Assembly: GCA_038237225.1 (NCBI GenBank)
Contig: JBBRYX010000022.1
Span: forward strand, 1-64,000
Length of the DNA stretch: 64,000 bases
Direction of reading: 5' to 3'
Origin: DASVUC01 sp038237225
GTDB lineage: Bacteria > Planctomycetota > Phycisphaerae > Tepidisphaerales > Tepidisphaeraceae
Below the pieces are notes generated by a model. That model was not told where the DNA came from. It searched no databases and worked only from the letters and a program-made list of their open reading frames with translations. How positions within the stretch are numbered: position 1 is the stretch's first letter; each line of letters begins with the position of its first letter. This document shows, piece after piece, positions 58,137 through 64,000 of this stretch. A program made the translations under genes and the position numbers.

Positions 58137-59864
58137 TTAGGGGTGCAGGGAGGGCGAGGTTGGTATTTCGCGGTTCGGTTGATGGTACTTGAGGGCGATG
58201 GCGGCGTGGCAGGCCATGGACTGGATCATGGATTCGATGTCCTGGGGGAAGGGGATGATTTCTCCGCGGGGTGAGGTGCAGTTGATGAGCTGGAGGACGC
58301 CGAGGGTTTGGTTGTCGGCGTCGTTGAGGGGAACGGCGAGGACGGATTTCGTGATGTAATTGTTTTGCTGATCGCGCTGGGGATTGTGCCGGAAGGGGAG
58401 GCGGGTGCTGATCCTGGCGACATCGGGGACGCAGACGCGCTTGCCGGTCAGGGCGACATAGCCGGCGATCGAGTGATGCGAGATGGGGAGCGTGGTGCGA
58501 TCGAAGCGGGTTTGGAATTCGGTGGGGCCAAGTCGGTGGAGAAGGGAGTCGTTTTGGGCGATGACGAATTCGAGATGCTGATCGGTTTTGATAAAGAGCG
58601 ATCCGGCGTCGGCGTGGCTGAGGGCGCGCGCTTCGCGGAGGATCACGTCCCAGAGATCGTGCAGGTTTTTTTGCCGGCTCAGGGCTTCGTTGATTCTGAG
58701 GAGGCTTTGGGTGCGGTTGCGTTCGATCACGGCGATGTCGCGCTGGCGGCGGATCTCGAAGAGGGCGAGCAGAATGACCGCGAGGACGAGGGCCATTCCG
58801 GCGGTTGCCATGACGATTGGGAATGTGACGAGGGCGGCGACAACGATGCCGGCGACGGCGATGGCGGCGGTGGCGAGGGGAAGCAGGTGCTTCTTCAGGC
58901 GTTTGCGAAGGAAGTAGATCGTGGTGTGCTTTTGGGCGATGAGGGGATCACCCGAGAGATAGTTGTGAATGTCGGCGGCGAATTCACCGACGGATGCGTA
59001 GCGATCCTGGGGCTGGCGATTCAGTGCCTTCAGCAGCAGCGCTTCGAGATCGGAATCGATGGTGGCGTCGACGGATCTTGGGCGTAACACGTCCTGATCC
59101 TGGATGCGGAACATGATGGCGTGATGGGGACCGGTCATGTCGTGGGGCCACTTGGCGAGGAGGAGGCGGTAGAGCATGACGCCGAGGCTGTAGATATCGG
59201 ATCGGGTGTCGATCTTATCGAGGTTTCCGGCGGCCTGCTCGGGGGACATGTATGCGGGAGTTCCGGCGACTTCGCCATCGAGGGTGATGGCGAGGGTGCG
59301 GTCGTCTGATTTCAGAGCGCGGGCGAGGCCGAAATCCAGCAGGTGGGGCTGACCGTCGGGGCTTACCAGGACGTTGGAGAACTTCAAGTCGCGATGAATG
59401 ATGCCGTGCTGGTGGGCGTGCTGGACGGCGAGTGCGACGAGCCGAATGAGGGCGAGAGAATCGCGTCGAGAGAACTGATGGGATTGCACGTATTCATCCA
59501 GCGGCTCTCCGTGGATCAGTTCCATGGCGTAGTAGTAGACGCCGTGATGGACTCCGCTGTCGTAGATGCGGGCGATGTTGGGATGTTCGAGGCGTGCGGT
59601 GAGATGGACTTCGCGATCGAAGCGCGAGCGGAAGGATTCGGAACCGACGCCGGCCAAGAGCTTGAGGGCGACCCTGCGGCGGGTGGAGAGCTGGGTGGCG
59701 GACCAGACGGTGGCCATTCCGCCTTCGCCGAGTTTGTCTTCGACTTCGTAGCCGTCGATGCGGGGTTTGAAACGGGCGGCGGCGGCGGTGAGACTGGCGG
59801 CTGGGCCTGTGGGGGGGAGGATTCCGGCGAGGTTGGTGAGGATGGTTGGATCGTCGGGGGTCAT
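58137..59864 (-). CDS. Membrane Ser/Thr protein kinase with C-terminal GAF domain
   Basis: A 575-residue protein. Residues ~35-300 are a Hanks kinase (LGEGGMATVWSATQLSTRRR, VALKLLAG, IIHRDLKFSNVLV, HLLDFGLARAL, GTPAYMSPEQAAG, SDIYSLGVMLYRLL). A hydrophobic double helix (LLPLATAAIAVAGIVVAALV and following MALVLAVILLALFEIRR) anchors it. The C-terminal ~165 residues are a GAF sensor (LWDVILREARALSHADAGSL, ISHHSIAGYVALTGKRVCVP). It likely senses a small ligand in the cytosol and is next to an ECF-like sigma factor, a common planctomycete pairing. Confidence 0.9.
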   Translation of the reverse strand: MTPDDPTILTNLAGILPPTGPAASLTAAAARFKPRIDGYEVEDKLGEGGMATVWSATQLSTRRRVALKLLAGVGSESFRSRFDREVHLTARLEHPNIARIYDSGVHHGVYYYAMELIHGEPLDEYVQSHQFSRRDSLALIRLVALAVQHAHQHGIIHRDLKFSNVLVSPDGQPHLLDFGLARALKSDDRTLAITLDGEVAGTPAYMSPEQAAGNLDKIDTRSDIYSLGVMLYRLLLAKWPHDMTGPHHAIMFRIQDQDVLRPRSVDATIDSDLEALLLKALNRQPQDRYASVGEFAADIHNYLSGDPLIAQKHTTIYFLRKRLKKHLLPLATAAIAVAGIVVAALVTFPIVMATAGMALVLAVILLALFEIRRQRDIAVIERNRTQSLLRINEALSRQKNLHDLWDVILREARALSHADAGSLFIKTDQHLEFVIAQNDSLLHRLGPTEFQTRFDRTTLPISHHSIAGYVALTGKRVCVPDVARISTRLPFRHNPQRDQQNNYITKSVLAVPLNDADNQTLGVLQLINCTSPRGEIIPFPQDIESMIQSMACHAAIALKYHQPNREIPTSPSLHP

Positions 59865-59921
59865 TCGATTTGCGCATCCAGTTCGACGTTCGAAGTTCGA
59901 CGTTCGGGGTTCCGAATGAAA

Positions 59922-60662
59922 TCAATGCGGCGCGTTGGCCGGAATCTGCGGGATCCTTTTCTTCATCGCGGTCTCGCACACTTTGTGCATGTTTAGCGCC
60001 TTCAGCTCCGCGAGGAGGTCTTCGTTGCTGGGCCCATCGAGGGAGCGGGCTACTTCGTTCAGGAGGAGTTCTGCGAAACGTTCTCGGGCGCGGTGGAGGA
60101 TGACTCGGATGTTGGCGGATGTCATGGTCTTGGCCATTTTTGGGGTCAGCTCATCGGCCATCTGCTGGGACTCTACGGAGGGATTTTGTACGTGGAAGAG
60201 AAGGACGGTGTGGTAGCTGGGTTGGGTTTTCTCTAAGGCGGCCCAGGCGTGGTTCATGAGCTCTGCACGCCAACTGTCGATGAAATGATCGTCATCGGCG
60301 GATTGTGGAGTGGGTGCGGCGGTGTTGTCGGGGAGGGCTGTGGTGCGTTTTCGGGAGCGGTGATGATCGTTGACGAGATTCACCAGGACGGTTCGCACAT
60401 AATCGCGGAAGCGGCCTTTTTTGGCATCGGTTTTTTTGAAGTCGCCCCGGAGGAAACGGAGGGCGAATTCCTGGAACAACTCATCGGCGGCTTCTTCATC
60501 GCGGAGTGCGCCAAGGAGATAGCGATGGATGGAGGTGCAGTAGCGCTCCATCAGAACGCGCTGAGCTTCATCACAGGCGCTGGCGGCGGGGTCGTTAGCC
60601 TGATGGACCATGGTCCAGAGGGTGTTAATTCGGCTGAGACGTTGGGGATCCTCGTGGGTCAT
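59922..60662 (-). CDS. ECF-like RNA polymerase sigma factor
   Basis: A 246-residue protein with region 2 (ELFQEFALRFLRGDFKKTD, RFRDYVRTVLVNLVNDHHR) and region 4-like helix-turn-helix (ADELTPKMAKTMTSANIRVI, LHRARERFAELLLN). It fits planctomycete ECF factors linked to Ser/Thr kinases. The next gene on the same strand is such a kinase (~57 bp away). No anti-sigma factor is seen. Target promoter unknown. Confidence 0.85.
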   Translation of the reverse strand: MTHEDPQRLSRINTLWTMVHQANDPAASACDEAQRVLMERYCTSIHRYLLGALRDEEAADELFQEFALRFLRGDFKKTDAKKGRFRDYVRTVLVNLVNDHHRSRKRTTALPDNTAAPTPQSADDDHFIDSWRAELMNHAWAALEKTQPSYHTVLLFHVQNPSVESQQMADELTPKMAKTMTSANIRVILHRARERFAELLLNEVARSLDGPSNEDLLAELKALNMHKVCETAMKKRIPQIPANAPH

Positions 60663-60732
60663 CGCTTTATCCAGCGGAAGTGAGGCGGGTCATCATATCT
60701 CTTGCCGGGACGAATCGTAAGTGGGTTTCGTA

Positions 60733-60823
60733 GAGGCGCGGCTGCGTCGCGGTCACGGCGCAGACCGGGATTGGGCACCCGTTCTCCATCGTGTGCACCG
60801 CGACGCAGGCGTCGCCGCTACAA
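60733..60823. repeat. Hairpin repeat, GACGCAGGCGTCGCC family
   Basis: The left arm GAGGCGCGGCTGCGTCGCGG pairs imperfectly with the right CCGCGACGCAGGCGTCGCCG. It lies in the gap between divergent sigma-factor and secreted-protein genes. A single arm of the same family is at 56729-56756. Confidence 0.8.
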
Positions 60824-60851
60824 AAAACCCGAAGTTGAGTAGGATGTTCGG

Positions 60852-62369
60852 ATGCGCGGAATTATCGAATTGGCTTGTGTGATCATTCTGGGCCTGATGC
60901 CGGCCGTACGCGGCGCTGCGAGCGATTACTATGCCATTGAGATTGTTGATGAGCAGAGCGGGCGAGGTGTGCCGCTGGTTGAGTTGAAGACGACGAACAA
61001 TATTCGTTATTACACGGACTCTAATGGGCTGGTCGCTTTTGAGGAGCCGGGACTGATGGGGCGGAAGGTGTTCTTTACGATCATTTCTCACGGGTATGAG
61101 TTTGCGAAAGACGGGTTTGGAATTTCGGGGGTTGCGCTGGATGTGAAAGCCGGCGGGAGTGCGAAGCTGAAGATCAAGCGCATCAACATCGCTGAGCGGA
61201 TTTATCGCCTTACCGGTCAAGGGATTTATCGGGACACGGTTCGGCTGGGACGGAACGCGCCGCTTGAAGAGCCGCTGCTGAATGCGGAAGTGCTGGGGCA
61301 GGATTCGGTTTATGCGGAGGTTTATCGCGGGCAGATTCATTGGTTCTGGGGCGATACGAGCAGGGCGGCGTATCCGCTGGGGCTTTTTAATACTTCGGGG
61401 GCGGTGTCGGATCTTCCGGAGAAGGGCGGGTTGAAGCCGGGCGTTGGGGTGAACCTGAAATACTTCGCGGCGAAGGGATTTTCACGACCGATGGCGCCGA
61501 TGGCGGAGAAGGGGCCGGTTTGGATTGAGGGGGTCGTGGTTCTGAACGATGACGCGGGGAAGGAGCGGATGCTGTGTCATTTTTCGCGGATGAAAGATCT
61601 GGGGACGCGGCTGGAGCGCGGGCTGATGGTGTACAACGATGCGAAGAATATTTTTGAGAAGTCGTTGCCGGTGCCGCTGGATGCGGTGCTGGCGCCGACG
61701 GGACATGCGACGCGGGTGAAGGTGGAGGGGCAGGAGTATTTTTATTTTTCGGCGCCGTATCCGGCGGTTCGCGTGAAGGCGGATTGGAAGAGCGTTCGGG
61801 ATCTGGGGGAGTACGAAGCGTATACGTGCCTGGCGCAGGGAACGCGATATGAAAAAGGGGATGCGAAGCTTGATCGTGCGGATGGGGACAAACTGAATTG
61901 GGGTTGGAAGAAGAATACTCAGCCGGTGCAGGCTGGGGAGATTGAGGAACTTGTCAGTGGTGGAAAGATGAAGCGGGAGGAAAGTCCGTTTCGATTGGTG
62001 GACATGGACACGAAGAAGCCCGTGCGATTGCACGGGAGTTCGGTGTATTGGAACGAGTATCGGAAGAAGTATGTGATGATTGCCTTGCAGATGATGGGGA
62101 CTTCGATGCTTGGCGAAGTCTATCTTGCCGAGTCGGAGACGATTGAAGGGCCGTGGACGAGCGCGAAGAAGATCGTGACGCACAACAAGATGGATTTTTA
62201 CAATCCGACGCAGCACCCGTTCTTTGATGAAGAGGGGGGTAAGATCATTTACTTTGAAGGGACCTACACGAACACGTTTTCCGGGAATCCGACGCCGACG
62301 CCGTGGTATGAGTACAACCAGGTGATGTATCGGTTGGACTTGTCGGATTCGCGGTTGAAGTTGGGGTAA
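60852..62369 (+). CDS. Secreted protein of unknown function, beta-propeller-like
   Basis: A signal peptide (ELACVIILGLMPAVRGAAS) leads a 505-residue protein. The first ~120 residues are a carboxypeptidase-regulatory-like or Ig-like domain (IEIVDEQSGRGVPLVELKTT). Then beta-rich repeats such as GQIHWFWGDTSRAAYPLG, YFSAPYPAVRVKADW, GSSVYWNEYRKKYVMIALQM and GEVYLAESETIEGPW resemble five-bladed propellers of the GH43/DUF4185 type. No catalytic residues can be named. Likely periplasmic sugar or glycan binding. Confidence 0.65.
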   Translation: MRGIIELACVIILGLMPAVRGAASDYYAIEIVDEQSGRGVPLVELKTTNNIRYYTDSNGLVAFEEPGLMGRKVFFTIISHGYEFAKDGFGISGVALDVKAGGSAKLKIKRINIAERIYRLTGQGIYRDTVRLGRNAPLEEPLLNAEVLGQDSVYAEVYRGQIHWFWGDTSRAAYPLGLFNTSGAVSDLPEKGGLKPGVGVNLKYFAAKGFSRPMAPMAEKGPVWIEGVVVLNDDAGKERMLCHFSRMKDLGTRLERGLMVYNDAKNIFEKSLPVPLDAVLAPTGHATRVKVEGQEYFYFSAPYPAVRVKADWKSVRDLGEYEAYTCLAQGTRYEKGDAKLDRADGDKLNWGWKKNTQPVQAGEIEELVSGGKMKREESPFRLVDMDTKKPVRLHGSSVYWNEYRKKYVMIALQMMGTSMLGEVYLAESETIEGPWTSAKKIVTHNKMDFYNPTQHPFFDEEGGKIIYFEGTYTNTFSGNPTPTPWYEYNQVMYRLDLSDSRLKLG

Positions 62370-62440
62370 ACGCGAGACGCGGGCGTCAGGTGACAGACCG
62401 CGGTATCATCTGCGTTCGCATGAATGGGTGGTGGTGCCGC

Positions 62441-62719
62441 ATGATTAATGGAACTCGCATTGGCGTGGTATGGGTCGCGATTTGGCTGGGTGGGTTGGGT
62501 GCGGCGGCACGGGCGGACGATGCAGGGATTGAGGAACGTTATAGGGCGGCGGGGCCGGTGGAGCGGCAGAAGATTGTTGACGACAATAGCCATGCACTGG
62601 GGTGGCGGGTGGTGGGGGAGTTGGGTCTGGCTGAAGCGGATCGTGGAGAGCAGGGGGCGGCGACAGCGACCCCAATCCTTTCCCGGAGCAGGCGGGCGAA
62701 GGGGGCAAGAGGTCCTTGA
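62441..62719 (+). CDS. Short secreted protein, possibly a gene remnant
   Basis: From the ATG at 62441: a signal peptide (TRIGVVWVAIWLGGLGAAAR) and then ~60 residues (AGIEERYRAAGPVERQKIVD) ending in a low-complexity Arg/Gly tail. It has no recognisable domain. The short length, unnatural C-terminus and convergent neighbour 15 bp away suggest a truncated or decayed gene. Confidence 0.35.
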   Translation: MINGTRIGVVWVAIWLGGLGAAARADDAGIEERYRAAGPVERQKIVDDNSHALGWRVVGELGLAEADRGEQGAATATPILSRSRRAKGARGP

Positions 62720-62734
62720 TCGTGTCCCGTCATT

Positions 62735-64000
62735 TTAGCGAACGACGAGATTCTTCAAGCGATACGTGGAAGGCGCACCGGGTCGATCCGGCTCGGCGGC
62801 GGAGGATTGTCGCTCGCCGGTCCGGAACGAGATCGCGTGGAATCGTTCGATCGAGTTGGGGATGGGGACGTCGCGGAGGTGTGATCCGTTGATGGAGACG
62901 GCGATGGATTTCTGGCTTGTGTCGGCGGCGAGGTCCAGTTTTGTCCAGCGGTTCAGGGGTTCGCTGGGTGAGGAGAAACAGAGAATTGATGCGCCGTTGT
63001 CGCCGCGGAGCTCGAATTGAAGAGGCTTGGAAGTCGTTGCATTGACCTGGTATTCGACGGAGATCTGTACGTGCCGCGAGGCAGGAAACATTCTGGTGGC
63101 GCGGGCGTAGTCGGATGGGTCTTGATCTTTGATGTGGAGTGACGGGGTGCCGTCGGGTTCTATCTCGGCGGTGATTGGCGCCCATGCGGGGCAGTAGAGA
63201 TTCCAGTCATCCGAGAAGGGAGCGGAGGCTGTGGCGGGAGATCGCGTGGTTAGAGGAATCCGGCTGACCCAGATATCTTCCTTGCTCATGCTGTAGGAGA
63301 CCCAGGTTGCGCGGGAGCAATCGGGGAAGGAGTTGTCGGTGGACCATTCGGAGATGCCGCGGACGTATTGGGGGCCGATGGCTTTGTAGAGCCCGGGGTA
63401 GCGGATGGGGGGAAGCTCGCCGTGGATGATGCGCATGTTGGCGAAGGTGATTCCGTCGTCGCCGGTGACGATGGCGAGGGGATAGCGTTCGGCGAGATCG
63501 GGGTTGTAGAGGAGGGCGTAGCGATCGTCCGCGGTGCGCTGGCCCCAGACCTTGGCCATGCCGGCGACGAGGGTGGGCGGGCGCACGGGCGAGGTCCAGG
63601 TTTGGCCTTCATCGCGTGAGAGAAGGACCCAGCCCCACTTCATGACGGCAACGAGGGCGCCGTCCTTTCGGTGGTAAAAGCACATGGCCTTACCGAAGCG
63701 TTTTGGGAAATACGGGCGCGACGGTTCATCGGCGGGCCAGGTGTTGATGTCGTGCCACTTCATGCGTGCGTCGCCGAGGAGGTTGCCGTAGTCCTGCTGC
63801 TCGAGGAAGGGCTTGTTGTGCAGCAACTGGTCACAAGCATCGACGAAGCCGGGATCTTTGGCGGAGGAAAAGATCGGCGGCAGCCTGGGGTGGGGATCGC
63901 TTGGCGCGCGGAGCATGTAAAACTCTCCGAGCGAATGATCGGCGCGGATTTCGCGCACGACCAGAGCGCCTTTTTTGTACTCGCTTAGCGTGTCGTTCGA
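62735..64000 (-). CDS. Sialidase/BNR-like secreted propeller protein (cut by the window end)
   Basis: The frame is open to the window edge, so the N-terminus is missing. It carries an Asp-box-like LLSRDEGQTWTSPVRPP, GMAKVWGQRTADDRYALLYN, AIVTGDDGITFANMRIIHGE and RGISEWSTDNSFPDCSRATW, typical of exo-sialidase-like six-bladed propellers. The last ~170 residues form a beta-sandwich (HVQISVEYQVNATTSKPLQF, WTKLDLAADTSQKSIAVSIN) of the concanavalin/DUF1080 kind. It would process or bind secreted glycans. Substrate unknown. Confidence 0.7.
   Translation of the reverse strand, partial: SNDTLSEYKKGALVVREIRADHSLGEFYMLRAPSDPHPRLPPIFSSAKDPGFVDACDQLLHNKPFLEQQDYGNLLGDARMKWHDINTWPADEPSRPYFPKRFGKAMCFYHRKDGALVAVMKWGWVLLSRDEGQTWTSPVRPPTLVAGMAKVWGQRTADDRYALLYNPDLAERYPLAIVTGDDGITFANMRIIHGELPPIRYPGLYKAIGPQYVRGISEWSTDNSFPDCSRATWVSYSMSKEDIWVSRIPLTTRSPATASAPFSDDWNLYCPAWAPITAEIEPDGTPSLHIKDQDPSDYARATRMFPASRHVQISVEYQVNATTSKPLQFELRGDNGASILCFSSPSEPLNRWTKLDLAADTSQKSIAVSINGSHLRDVPIPNSIERFHAISFRTGERQSSAAEPDRPGAPSTYRLKNLVVR

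Noticed and set aside
1..64000. tRNA or rRNA genes
   Set aside because: No cloverleaf-like or rRNA-like sequence was seen in the gaps; the search was by eye only.

Overview
The window looks like a chromosomal segment from a GC-rich planctomycete, possibly of the Phycisphaerae type. The evidence is a PVM-type (Planctomycetes-Verrucomicrobia) bacterial microcompartment locus, secreted proteins with an N-terminal LEPR-XLL-like motif (LExRxLxS), an ECF-like sigma factor next to a Hanks-type kinase, a TPR/SPINDLY O-GlcNAc transferase, and very many dispersed hairpin repeats. This placement is inferred from gene content; no rRNA or tRNA was found in the window.

Layout. 0.1-12.3 kb: housekeeping and accessory genes (O-GlcNAc transferase, moaD-moaE followed by a DUF692/MNIO-like gene, rimO, folC, a family 2 glycosyltransferase, rhomboid protease, SMP-30-like lactonase, calcineurin-like phosphoesterase). 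12.4-15.7 kb: two paralogous secreted SdrD_B-repeat proteins. 16.1-19.6 kb: an ABC ATPase/FtsX-type permease pair. 19.8-20.9 kb: a DHH phosphoesterase. 21.0-27.1 kb: the imuA-imuB-dnaE2 mutagenic translesion cassette. 27.3-29.6 kb: lutB-lutC. 29.7-39.2 kb: a 13-gene microcompartment operon on the minus strand. 39.3-40.4 kb: queE-queD. 40.5-42.3 kb: mutL, then a toxin-antitoxin pair with a frameshifted toxin. 43-48.7 kb: cyclophilin, a Ser/Thr kinase, an RTX-repeat protein overlapping an HTH gene, thiD. 48.8-56.7 kb: Tat-exported amidase, glycosyltransferase, PilM-like protein, pseudopilin, CmcI-like methyltransferase, DUF3891 protein, ammonium transporter. 57-64 kb: Trm112-like protein, an unknown gene, a GAF-domain Ser/Thr kinase, the sigma factor and secreted proteins, the last cut by the window end.

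The microcompartment operon (pduL, two BMC-H, ackA, BMC-H, BMC-P, aldehyde dehydrogenase, BMC-P, RpiB-like gene, BMC-P, class II aldolase, aldolase-like gene, deoR) encodes a route expected for fucose/rhamnose catabolism: sugar phosphate to DHAP plus lactaldehyde, lactaldehyde to lactyl-CoA, lactyl-phosphate, then lactate plus ATP. The convergent lutBC genes could pass the lactate on to pyruvate.

The most unusual feature is the load of hairpin repeats from at least ten unrelated sequence families. They fill gene gaps, sit between operon genes, and have entered coding sequence in frame in rimO, dnaE2, imuB, imuA, mutL, the HTH gene and several microcompartment genes. A 182-bp MITE-like element occurs twice with only three differences.
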